Part shown: one piece after another, positions 12,281-23,065 of the stretch
Position numbering within the stretch: the stretch's first letter is position 1
How the letters are laid out: each line of letters starts with the position of its first letter
Source of the DNA: Diploscapter coronatus
Lineage: Eukaryota; Nematoda; Chromadorea; Rhabditida; Rhabditidae
Assembly: GCA_964036155.1 (NCBI GenBank)
Contig: OZ038423.1
Location: 4,665,249 to 4,729,248, forward strand
Direction of reading: 5' to 3'
Length of the DNA: 64,000 nucleotides
Made by a program: the position numbers and the translations under genes
Notes under the pieces: model-generated
Told to the model about the DNA's origin: nothing
What the model saw: only the letters and a program-made list of their open reading frames with translations
Databases searched by the model: none

Positions 12281-12638
12281 TTTTTTCAAACAATTTGAAA
12301 GAGAGTTATGAAAATGATAGCAATTCGAGGGGGACCAGTGGCCGTAAAAAGAGAACACTCTAAAAGGGGGGAATTAAAAGATGTAGATGGCTGATATCGA
12401 TGGATAAGCAATCGCTGTAAGGGAAAGAGAAGGAAGAGTACAACTACTGGGAATAGACGCAGAGGAAGAAATAACAGCATGTGGGAGAGGTTAGAGATAA
12501 AAAGGAAAATAGAAGAACGAGTGAATAGCGCTTGAACAATTATTGATTGGAGAAAATGCGTCAGCATCCAACAACAATTACGCTCCAAATTCGATTTCTA
12601 ATTGCTGCATGAATACCGATTTTCTCCGTGATCACTAA
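12281..12638 (-). repeat. Repeat family A copy, inverted relative to 10505-10853
   Basis: The reverse complement of 12281-12557 reproduces 10569-10853. The right part (12543-12634) starts with TTGATTGGAGAAAA and ends with TTTTCTCC, which are the ends of the short element at 55993-56124. Confidence 0.7.
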
Positions 12639-12783
12639 TACTTCTTTTTCTTATGAAAGTGCTTTCCATATCTGATTAAATTCCATCCATATGTTTCCTG
12701 TTTTATTTCGAAAAAATGTATTGCAATGTTACGCGTTTTGAAACGAATAATTTCGAAATTCTAAAAAGAGATTGGTCGGAAGC

Positions 12784-12910
12784 AGTTTGGAAACCGCAAA
12801 ACCACGAGAGACACGAGACATTGAGAAATAATGTAGAAAAAACTTATCATTCCATACCCTACCCTAACTCTACTATTTCTTCTGTTTCGTGTCTCGCGGT
12901 TTCCAAATAG
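12784..12910. mobile_element. Short inverted-repeat (MITE-like) element
   Basis: TTTGGAAACCGC at the left and GCGGTTTCCAAA at the right are exact reverse complements. A second paired block follows (GAGACACGAGAC against GTTTCGTGTCTC). The left arm carries an extra 8-10 bases. The whole 127-bp unit can fold on itself; there is no coding sequence. Confidence 0.5.
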
Positions 12911-13289
12911 CCTTGGTTGAAAGATTTTGTTCCTTTCACAATTTCATCAAGCTTTACGAATTTTTTGACACCATGATTCGATAATTCGATTTTTTGTTTT
13001 CATTTATTCACTCTTAAAATAATCGATTTTCTCGAACTAATTTTAATTTTCGTAATGATTTGAAAATGTTTCTCAGAGTTTCTTATTTTTTCATCGTTAT
13101 GAACTTTCAGTTATCGTCATGATAAAAGATTTTTTTTTTCATTTCTTTGATAAATGACATTTATACGTATATTTTGCTCACTCATCAATTCCTTTTTATT
13201 ATATCTCGTATCAGCATAGTTTCGCTTATAATTTCCCATTTTAATAGGAACTTATAAGTTTGCGATTTAAAGATAATTTCAGAACTTAT

Positions 13290-15074
13290 TCTCAACTACA
13301 GATGATCGTTTAAATCGATCAATAACTGGATATTTAAATTATCCTAATTCGAAAAATGTACATGGATATGCCAACATTGAACAGCCACAAACTATGACTT
13401 ATCGGAACATCTCGTCAAGGATCGAGGAATTCTCAATATTATGAAGTTAAATTTGTTGAAAAGGTAGGCAAAATTATACAAATTTAAATAGTCACGGTTT
13501 TTGCAAAAGTTTAGTTTTATTTTGAAACACGAAATAAACCGAATCTTTGCAAAAATAACATTTGTTGTGAAATTAAAATTAAAATTTCATAATTTCGAGT
13601 GAAAATTCGCAATTATAGGAGTAATCGAGCATATTCGATACATTTAGACACACTTAGAAATTCGATAACTACTGATAGATAAAATATCCCATATTATTGT
13701 TGAATAATTGTTGATCAAATTTACAATTATAAAACAAATTTCAGATAGACAATCTAGAAGTATCGAGCATCATGAATATTAAAGAAGACGAATATCGCAC
13801 ACAGCAAGTGGAATTGCAATATTTAACTACTCATGGGAATTAGAAGATCTAAAAATCTTCGAAAACGTTTGTATACTAAATTCTCAAGTATTCATTATGA
13901 TAATTTTATATATTAATTCACTATTAGAGGCTAATTTTCAACAATTTGACTTTACTTCTGATCCGTTGCTAAACACTTTAAAGTGTTTTCACGATCAAAT
14001 GCCATTAGAAAAAATGAAATTGTGAACATTGTTTAAATTAATGTAGCAAGCCTATTTTCGTGTAATTACATAGTTTATTTTAATGAGTTTTGGATATATA
14101 TGATAGATAAATTGTTTAAACTTTTGAGTTACTCATCGGGTTATTACATTCAAATTCGTTTAACAAGCCTATTTTCGTGTAAGTACAATAAAGGTTTATA
14201 TTTTGATTTTAATTAACTACCTCAAAATCTTACAATTAAATTAGCTCTTCTAAATAGTTGGCAGTGTTACGATAAAATCGGTAAAATTTATGCTTGAATT
14301 GACACGAAGCAAAACCATGTACCAACTTGAATTTTCTATTTCTCAACAGTCTCCAGTTTATCTTTCATTCTCTCACTACGCGACAGTTCGCTTGTTCAGT
14401 CAATATCTACACATTTATGTTCAACCATATTTTACCTATTTCTTCCTTTTCAATTTTCATTGATTTTTATAACGAAGTCTCAGACTCATCTCAATTGTAA
14501 AATGGTCGTCTAAATCGACCAATTATTGACTATCTAAATTATGTTAATTACGAATGAAATAAGTTAAATGTAATGGAAGAAGCTTTGCAGATTCTGTTGT
14601 GGTAAGACAATCGATTCATTTCAAAATTATTAAAATGATTAAGCCATTCAGCGCAATGATGAGAGACACCATCAAGTCTACTCATGTCCCATAGCTAATC
14701 GAGAACTCCAATTAGGATGCGGGACATACAACTATATGGAGTTTGGAAATAAATATTATTGTGATATTAGTAATCCACGAACTCCAAATATTAACCATTC
14801 ATCAAAATCTCAAAGCCAAAACATTCAAGAGCTAGGAATCGAGTTAATAGAAAACGAATTTATAACAAAAGTGCATGAAGTAAAATAGTTTATTTAGGTT
14901 GAAGGATATATCAGAAAAACTCGAAATAGTAATTGGAGTTACACCCGAGAAAAGATAAAAATTAACCATTTTCTTGTCGAGGAAACCCCTTTGAATCACA
15001 ACACGGAAATAGTATATTTCAATGAGCGTTTTAATGGCCCCATGAAAATAAGAATAGCGAATGTAAATAAATAG
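13290..15074 (+). pseudogene. Partly duplicated, decayed coding block of an unrecognised family
   Basis: Two segments about 1.2 kb apart resemble each other at nucleotide and protein level: near 13300 the frame reads DDRLNRSITGYLNYPN and near 14508 it reads NGRLNRPIIDYLNYVN, the second ending in a stop. Further protein-like frames lie at about 13783-14023 (contains SWELEDLKIFENV), 14652-14888 (contains CPIANRELQLGCGTYNY, after a TTCAG acceptor) and 14898-15074 (contains FNERFNGPMKIRIANV). The frames are separated by stops and shifts. At 14880-14897 an in-frame 18-nt piece begins GT, ends AG and contains both stops between two good frames. I do not recognise the protein. A set of broken tandem copies is the simplest reading. 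Confidence 0.3.
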
Positions 15075-15741
15075 ATAATTTCAGGTAATGAGTAGGTTTT
15101 GTAACTTTGCAATAAAAGATGAAATAAAGTATCACTTTTCTCACCGTAACCTCGAAATTGCAACTGCATGAAATGATTCGATACAGGAAAAGTAAAATCA
15201 CTATTTTGTGTAAAAAAAGAAATGAACTCAAGACTATTTACAAAAAAAATTGATATTAAGACTGAAAAATTCGAAATCGAAAAAAATATTTCAAAAAAAA
15301 AACATTCGGATCGACATTTTTCATACGAGGATCAAATTCAGGATTTTTCCAATAGCTAACCATTGTAGCTCAGAAATGCTAATCTAGATAAGCACACCCA
15401 CAATAAGAATCAAGATTAAAAAAAAAAGAAAGTATAATTTAGTCAATTTTAAGACGCTAGATCAAGAAAAAACTTGGCTAAAAAGCGCTAAATTTTTCAA
15501 CTGAACGAAAGAAATCTTATGTACAAGAAAGTAGATATTTTGAATCCTTGATTCTTTGTTTAACGAAAATAAACTAGACGATTTTGTAGCGTTAAGATAT
15601 CAAACAAAAAGAAAATAGCTAAAGAAATTTTCATAAATAGACTATCAAGCTGAAATCAATTATCAGAATAATGATGAGTTGAGTATTTTTGAAACAATTC
15701 AAAGAAAATACAAGAAGGAAGTAAAATCTTACTTTCCACTT
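15075..15741. other. 3' intergenic region of lunapark
   Basis: AT-rich sequence without a supported exon between the decayed block and the lunapark stop codon. It should contain the lunapark 3' UTR and cleavage site. Confidence 0.4.
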
Positions 15742-18700
15742 TCAATTCTGTTCATTCGGCACGTTGACAGTCGCATCCATTTCGTTCAATTCTTGCAGCT
15801 GATCGTAACTCTGGAATAATTTAGATTTTTTGAAGATATAAGAATCGCGGTAAACAATTCGAAGAAAATTTGAAAGAAAGAGTTTGAAATACGGGTAATG
15901 GTGCATGATGGAGATTAAATCTGTTTGGATATATCATAAAATAACTACATTAAAATAGACTCTAATTTGATAAATTACGATGTGAAATGATATCGGTTAA
16001 CTTGTAAGCATCCTAATAGATGGACGAGATTTTGCAGGCTTTCCATCACTTTCGCAGAAAGACAAAATTCTATGGTAGGTAAGCCGTAAAGAAAAAATAA
16101 TTTGAGACACTTTTCTCAATTGAGTAAATATATTACGTGAAGTCACTCTTGCCTTGATAAGATAAAAATTCAGCAAAGATAATATGTTCATAAAAAAAAC
16201 ATACATCGATAGTGTTTTTGTCTGAATCGTCCGTGTCTTTGCTTTTTTCGGCTGTCTGTGGCTGTTTTTCGTCCTCATTTTCCAGTTTAGAAGAAAAATC
16301 CGATTCTCGCGCTTTCAACGACGCCGTTTTACTTGGGATTGATGGTTTTCGGGGAATGAATGGCGTTTTCTGAAAGAGAAAAACAAACTTAAGAAGTACC
16401 AGATGAAAGTGTACATTATCGTTAAGAGTTGACTTTTCGTGAAATTCAAAATAAAGAAATTTTTAATAAAAAATATTTCATCTAGACGAACAAAGTGCAA
16501 TGAACAATTCAAATTTGATTCTTTCTAAAAGTACTCTTACTGACTAGTTTCGTCTTGTTTTCTTTTAATCGTTAACTAAAGCAAAACAAATCAAATTTGT
16601 GAAACACTCACAGTAAGTGCATTTGGATTGACGGCATTTTGCGGAGGGCCAATTGGTCGTCGAATGTTTTGAGGCATCGGCCTGAAAATTTATCGCTCAT
16701 AAAAAAGCCATTTACAAAAGAAATTAGTCAGCCAAAAATTTAGGACAGTTTATCATATTAGAAAGGCAAAAATTTGCCACAGCTAAATTAGATTTTCTAA
16801 AAAGCGTCAAATTTAGAAAAAAAAAACCCATTCCTTACCTAGCAATTTTGGACTCGTTGTAGAACCCGCACTGATAGCAGACATAGCTGAGCGAGTCGTA
16901 CTCCTCTTTCAGGGCCATGCCGTTGTGGAAATGACAATTCGAGCAAATCAGGGCTAGTCTGTAAAATTAGAATAAGTAAAGTTTTTTTTTTTTAATTTAC
17001 TAAAAAATGTCTTCTAAAAAGTAAGAATCTTGCATTCAAATGAGTAGTATTTAGTCACATAAATGGAAAAATGATAAAAAAAGTAATATTTATTTTTGAA
17101 AGGGAAAATAAGCCTACCGATTTCCAGGCCCGTCACCAAAGAAAATGTCGACGAGTTTCTCCATGACGCCTTGGGGTGGTCGTTGGAAAGGACGTACGGG
17201 GTGCTGAAATATATTCTTTCTTCAAAAACTAGAAAAAGTCAATTTTTACCGGATTCTGTCCGAATGGTGGTCGATTTTGGATCGCGGATCTTGGGGGAAA
17301 TTGCGAATTTGGACGAACGAATGAAGGAGTCGTTGTGGGTTTCAGATTGCCGGTTGGAGCGGGACCTGAAATATCGATCTTTGGAACGTTATATTTTTGA
17401 AGAAGCAAAACTAGTTAGTTTTGGAGAAAAGTTCGACAAAACAATCGAGAAAAATTAGTTGTTTCTCATTTTTATCAATATCATTTTATTACTTAGAAAG
17501 CTGTTTTTACTTTAGAAAAAACAATTAATCAACCATTCTTACGAGGCGTCATATCGGGGTTTCCTCTGAGCTGTTCACTTGGACTGGGCGTCCTCCTCTG
17601 TCCTCCCATATCCCCTCTCGTATTCAGTCCCGCACCTGCATTCCCCTTGTGTTTCTGCCCGCTGTTCGTCTGCTTCTGTTGTTCAGCGACTCGAGCAGCA
17701 GCCAACGAGTGTCGTCGTTCTGGTGGAGAAAACGCTTCCAGCAGCTCGGATTCGGACGAAATGTCGTCGTCACCGTACTTCTCGATTAGTTCTTGGGCTA
17801 CCTGTAAGAAAAGAAATCTCGTAAAAGCGCACAATTTGAGAAATTAATTGGATTGAGTATCGTCTTTTTCAATAGAGACAGGAAAACGGCTCCATTCGAC
17901 AATTCGCTGCTTTAAATTTCAAGAAAATAGACTTGATCCATAATTTTCTTCCAATTTGGATGAGAAAAAGACGGAAAATGGGCAATTCAGATCAATTTTG
18001 TAAATTTCGAATAAGATAGTTCTTTCTCGTGGATGAATACAATTAAAAGAAAAATGTACCTTGTACTTTTCGGTTTCCTTGACGGATTCGAGTAAATCTC
18101 GCTTCTTCTTCAGAGCGTCTTCGAGATTCTGCAACAAACGTCATTTGAAAAATGCGCATTTTCTCTTACGATTTTCTTCCGCTGCAGCCTCCAGTCGTAG
18201 AATCGAATGATGACTTTTCGAAGAAACATCAGCAGCACGAAGCCGAGCACGACGAGTGCAAGGCAGAGGCCTATCTGGAAAGCCATTTATGTCAAAAAAT
18301 TATTGAATTATCCAAAGCAAGTGAAGTTTCATAAAATTATCAATGAATTCCTTAAATTTTGAGCTGAAAACTACAAAAGTTAGAAGAGGTATGCATTGAA
18401 AATCAAAGTTTTCAACCAAAAAGATGAAAATTTACCGCCAAATTGCGTTTGACGTGAAACCAGGCGTAGGCAGAAGCTGAACTGACGAGGAAGAACGACA
18501 TCAGCGAGGCGTACGTCAGCATTGAGCGTTTCGACTGACATTTAAAAATATTTGGAAAAAGTTACGTTTTCCCAAGTTATTTCAATCTTTTGTAATTAAT
18601 TAGCAGAAAAATGAAGAACAAATTTCCACAAAATAATACAAATTGTCGTACCTCGAAAGTGTATTGTATATCATCCTTGTAGTCGTTGATGACCTTGGAC

Positions 18701-18753
18701 AGACTCTCCAATTCGACTGCGGCCGGCTTCTTTCGACTCAACCAACCGCCCAT
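15742..18753 (-). CDS. lnp-1: Lunapark, ER three-way-junction protein (419 aa)
   Basis: Eleven exons: 18753-18652, 18534-18436, 18274-18170, 18128-18060, 17801-17543, 17365-17250, 17203-17118, 16958-16839, 16681-16612, 16369-16205 and 15810-15742 (TGA); all phases agree. The start MGGWLSRKKP has a Gly-2 myristoylation-type end, as in lunapark proteins. Residues 35-58 and 68-87 are the two membrane segments, followed by a charged coiled-coil-like stretch (about 100-145), a Pro/Ser-rich middle, the conserved FFGDGPGNRLALIC block and a zinc finger with Cys 284, 287, 306 and 309 (CxxC-18-CxxC). A low-complexity acidic tail follows. The length is close to human LNPK (428). By family it sits in the ER membrane, stabilises tubule junctions with atlastin and reticulons, and both termini face the cytosol. 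Divergent from the small peptide gene to the right. Confidence 0.93.
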
Positions 18754-19638
18754 ATTTAGACCCAAGCCGAAAATAGGGTATTTTGAAGAAAAGATAACAT
18801 AAACAAAGCAAAAATCGAAAATCGCAGCTTTTGAAAGAAAAATTGAAAACTGTCCGTCGTTTATGCTGCACTCGTCACTCTCACTCTCTTTCACTCTATC
18901 ACTTTTCCATGCTCTCTCTTACAAAACAAGTCGCTTGTTGGCGGAAACTCGTCGCTTTCGAATGTCAATCAACTTGATGCAGCTCAAGTTTCTCGAGTTT
19001 TATCGTCCAACTGATAATCGATAGAGTGGGTGTATCGATTTGTTGGAATTTATAGGATTCCAAGCCAGAGACTGCTTTGACGAATCAAAAACTTTCCACA
19101 AATTAGTCATCCATTTTTGAAAACAATTAGTCAGTTTCTAACTTGTTACACAGATGATATTCTCGTGCAAAAATAATTTATTCCTATTGAAAAGGCTTGA
19201 AAATCGCCAGTAGAGCAACCAAAATCTCGGCAAATGGCTACGGGTATGTCCGGCAGATCTTTCGATTTTTCGGATTTTCCATACCCTGAAAGCATTCACC
19301 GGATTCGAGTACTCATGAGTTTTAGGAAGTATCGAATTTAACAAGTAATTTCTCAAATTTCCATCATGCAGTTTTGCTAGTTCCAAATTGTGATGCCAAT
19401 TCATGTTAGTCGACGTGGCTCTATAATACTCAACTTCATATGCTATCTACGAGCCTCGTAAAAATTCGAGATTATCAGCATGATATGGAACTGATTGTTA
19501 TAATATTGCAATTCAGCAAATTTTCGTGTTCTCACCATCCGCAACAACAGACTAAATTCGTTTTTTTTTCGAATTTGCCCGAGAATCTTAGGGCTATGTT
19601 ATGTTTCGCATGCAAAGCGGATCATGCAATGCTGGCAG
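18754..19638. promoter_or_regulatory. Divergent intergenic region between lunapark and the small peptide gene
   Basis: About 0.9 kb with no supported exon. It must hold the lunapark promoter on the left (minus strand) and the upstream elements of the TATA-driven peptide gene on the right. The first 200 bases next to lunapark are rich in CTCTC/CACTC tracts. Confidence 0.45.
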
Positions 19639-19645
19639 TATAAAA
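19639..19645 (+). promoter_or_regulatory. TATA box of the small secreted peptide gene
   Basis: TATAAAA lies about 40 bases before a strong GTAAGT donor (19680) and 118 bases before the start ATG. Transcription starting some 30 bases downstream would give a tiny 5' exon spliced over a 76-nt intron (19680-19755, ending TTTTAG) to one base before the ATG. Confidence 0.6.
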
Positions 19646-19756
19646 TCGGGTAAAATGATGCTGACTGGAAACACTCGACGTAAGTTTTAAACCTAATTTA
19701 TCGATTTTCGTTTCATTTTTCGCCCTCAGTTATTCGAGAATTCCTTCAATTTTAGG

Positions 19757-20024
19757 ATGGCCCGTGTGTTCGCCGTTTTGTTTCTCATCTCTATGCTCGT
19801 CTTTGTCGTGAGCAGTCAGATGGTTGGCATGGTCAACTTCAAAATGCCACAGTTCAAAAGACCGGTATGCTTTAAAGGAAATTGCACAAGAAGTCACTAT
19901 TTGAAAATTATCATTCAGTTGAAAAAATTTATGATTATAGCTCGACAAAAGAGAAGCAATTAGAGGGTCGATGGCAAAGGCTGCACAACTTCGTTCAGAA
20001 GCAAAAAATATCGTGGAAAATTAA
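19757..20024 (+). CDS. Small secreted peptide precursor (63 aa), unrecognised
   Basis: Two coding exons, 19757-19864 and 19941-20024, join in phase 0 across a 76-nt intron. A preceding non-coding exon is inferred from a donor at 19680 and an acceptor that places G directly before ATG. Residues 1-20 are a clear signal peptide (VFAVLFLISMLVFVVSS). The mature part has dibasic KR sites after QF (residues 34-35) and after LD (39-40), leaving a MVGMVNFKMPQF peptide, a two-residue linker and a 23-residue Ala/Lys/Glu-rich tail that could be helical. No Cys is present. Dibasic sites in so small a secreted protein suggest a neuropeptide-type or antimicrobial-type precursor, but the first site is followed by Pro, and no Gly amidation donor is seen. 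TATA box, introns and a poly(A) signal make expression likely; the function is open. Confidence 0.68.
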
Positions 20025-20059
20025 CCTCCTGAACACGTTAACATGATTAAAATTTTTCA

Positions 20060-20065
20060 AATAAA
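20060..20065 (+). terminator. Poly(A) signal of the small peptide gene
   Basis: AATAAA lies 36 bases after the stop codon, a usual nematode distance. Confidence 0.6.
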
Positions 20066-22040
20066 TTTTGAATAATGCGTCAATGATTTCAGTAAGTTAT
20101 AATTAGAAGAATAAGATCGAGAAAAAAGCATGCCGAGTTTCAGATAGTGATACTAGTGCAAATGATTCCATCGAAGAACAAGATATTATTAATGAGAATC
20201 CGTTTTAGTTGGTATCAGAATAATGCAAGAACTTTCTGATAGACTTACCTTGAATTTTTAACCTAGAGAATTATAAAGTTTAGTTCGAAATGTAAAAATA
20301 GCCGAATTTACTTTTCGAATGAGAATGTTCTAGCGGAGGATTTGCCCTCGGGGGTCGAATGGCCGTAGTAAAATAGTCGCAAACTGAGGGAAGGACGAAA
20401 AACAATTGTCAGTCTGTGAAATAGCACGTAAACTGAAGAGAAGATAGAAAAGGACTCCCTTGCCCGAGGCGTTCCGAATTTTTTAACTCCCCAACAAGTT
20501 TTTCCTCTTTTCTTCTCTTCTGACTAACCTCTCTTATCCAATTTCTGTATCTTTTCGTGCAAATGAACTATCTTCAGCCGGAAGAACATCTTTCATTCCG
20601 TGTAAAAACGGTGACAGCTCAGACCAATTTATTATCGCTCTGGGTGAGACTTAGTGTGAATTATCGCGGCGAATGGATTGCTCATCGACTTCCTACACCC
20701 AAATCGCAAATGTACTACCACGCAGATTCCTTTCAGATTACTAGACTAGCATTTACAGTGAAGAACGAAAGTTTGAAACCACCAATATCAATTTTAGCTA
20801 GGCTAAATTCATTTACTCATCCTAACCGATATTACTAAAAAATTTTCTTACAGTTAAAATGTCTCATAGTTTTATTATCCATAAAATTTTAGAACATTTT
20901 CTGGACGAATGACCAATTTTGTATCCCATTGAAAATAATACTTAGTTTCAAACATTTGCTCTCCACTATATCGAAATTTTACAAATGGACAGATTATTTT
21001 TCACAAGCGATGCTATCATGAAATTGGTAAGAAAATGCCAACTAGATATCCACGAATAATTTAGAATAGAACATCTTTAGGAATAAACATTTTCAAGAAC
21101 AGTTTGGCTGGGGATCAAAAACCAAACCTTTTTGAATATTTGTGCATCCCTCTATTTCTCTCCCATTCTTCATCAAATAGCAGACCCCCTTACATTTGAC
21201 CTCAGGACCACTCTTTTTGTCTCTCAAAGAAGTACTGCGGTAGGTCAGGTCAACTGTCTGTCTCTTTTCCTCGCCTATCTGATCTTTCTGCATATCTGCC
21301 ACTCTCAATCTTCTTCACTATTTCTTTGCCTCTAGACTCCAATCTCTTCAGCCTTCAGCTACCTATCGACCTAATCCTAATCCCTAAGCCACAAAAGGAA
21401 CCATATTAACTGACTGGCTGATACGGAGCTTCTAGATTTAGCTCGTTAAGGATAAGGAGTACTGTAGAAAAATAAGCGACTTTAGAAAATGAAGAAGTTA
21501 AAAGCTAAAATGAATCAGTCAGTTTTTGTTATCTTGAAAGTTCACTCACTTTTTATAATAAATGATAAAATTCCTTCTGAACTAAAGAACTAGAGAATCA
21601 ACTGATGTGTGCTTGCTTCGTAGTGCGGGAAACTTGCACTTTTATTCAGCTGTCTATTTTTAGATAAAAGCACTTGCAGTCAAAAGGAACAAACTGTACA
21701 GTTACAATCTTACAGTTCAGTGAGATTAGAACATGATCTTCATTTAAATTTCAAGTAATGCAAATTTTTGAAAAGCTTCGAGAGTTCTAAAATTGCAAAA
21801 GTTGAACATTTGATGTCCAGAATTATTTTGCAAGATAGTTGCAATTTTCTCATAATTGTCCTGTTTAGCTCATGTGTCGGTTTTACGCAATTTGAAGTTC
21901 AATTTTTAGATTCACTAACAAGAATGAGTTTGCACACCAACTTGAATATTTTGGAAAAAAAATCAGTACAAATTCTGATTTTCAAAATATTGGACTGCCA
22001 ATTAGAGTTCGATATTCATGTCCTAAATTTTCATTTCTTC
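20066..22040. other. Intergenic, weak open frames only
   Basis: No exon could be confirmed. Two frames are worth knowing. 20566-20838 (+) from an ATG reads MNYLQPEEHLSFRVKTV and stays open for 90 codons with balanced codons, but no splice or family evidence supports it. 21093-21308 (-) ends with KCKGVCYLMKNGREIEGC, vaguely like a three-finger extracellular motif, inside a purine-rich strand. Either could be chance. Confidence 0.35.
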
Positions 22041-23065
22041 TCATCGATGTTCCCATAATGAAAAATGAGAAGCAGAAGGATGGTTTTTCGACAGTTGATT
22101 CTCACAATTTATTCCAAAATATCTGCTCCTCTGGACTCTCTCAATCAACAGCACTACATCCATCATCGACAATCGACAACATTCTTCATCATCCCCAATC
22201 TGCATAATACCGTTTGCCTGCTGCTTGATATTTATCATTTTGTCTGACTACATTAACCACGGACGAAATAGTACGGCTGAGCGAGAGAAGAAAAGAAGAC
22301 CGAAATGAATGATACAACAATGAGAACCTCCATATTATTGAACAGTACCAGCCGGTATCCCTCCTTTCTGACGATCCTTCAATGATTCATAAAAGTCAGA
22401 GGCAGCTAATTTAGACAAAATTCTATCAAGATAAAGGCTTTAAAATTTCATATTTTATACCCAACGAGATAAAGTCTGGCAATTTCTACTATTAAAATCC
22501 AAAAATACTACAGTCGGGGGTTTTCTGAAATTTTAGTCCAGCGCCGAAAATTTTCATTTTTGCCCATTTTTGGTATAGTTTCCTTTTCCGAAGATTTGGT
22601 GGTTTAGTCGGGCTCCTTTCCGTTGTTTCCGAAAGATTCAAAAATCGTCTTCGAACATGACTGCCACCAATTAATGTTCTAGACTCGAAAAATTGAAATA
22701 GCTTCCACTCTTCCCCTTTACAAAAATTGGATCTTGTGTGCCATGACTAAAACTAACCTATCGACTTACCACTTGATTATTCCACAGTTCATCGAGTATT
22801 CCGAGTTCAGAAATAGCGCGAGACTAGTTAAAAATTTATAGGCCAGTTCAGACGAAAGATTATTCGAATATTCAGAGGACGTGAATGAAATCTCGGATTG
22901 TGACCATATTAATTTTAGATTTCGAGCAGAGAATAGTTGATTGGATAAAATAAAAGGTCCATTAGAGGGAATAGAGGTTCTAGTCTCAAGTAGACTTTCA
23001 TAACAATCACCCCTTAGCGCAGTACGATTATGATATGGGGAGAATTGCAATAGTGAAGAGAGCAT
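22041..23065 (-). CDS. Tentative three-exon orphan gene (195 aa)
   Basis: Exon 1 (23065-22770) begins with ATG, is open for 98 codons and ends in a near-consensus donor (GTAAGTCG). Exon 2 (22437-22349) follows a TTTAAAG acceptor and reads LYLDRILSKLAASDFYESLK; exon 3 (22243-22041) follows a GTAGTCAG acceptor and ends in TGA. The phases agree (2 then 1) and the codons look protein-like throughout. No signal peptide, domain or known motif was recognised. Exon 3 contains an EECC pair but not the insulin A-chain spacing. Without the exon 2 donor, the frame would end after IPAGTVQ, giving a shorter form. It lies alone in gene-poor DNA, so a chance run of open frames or a relic cannot be excluded. 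Confidence 0.38.

Noticed and set aside
17096..17458. 120-codon + strand frame
   Set aside because: It is the antisense shadow of lunapark exons 6 and 7.
22041..22243. Insulin-like A chain suggested by EECC in the orphan gene
   Set aside because: The later Cys residues are missing at insulin spacing and there is no B-chain or signal peptide.
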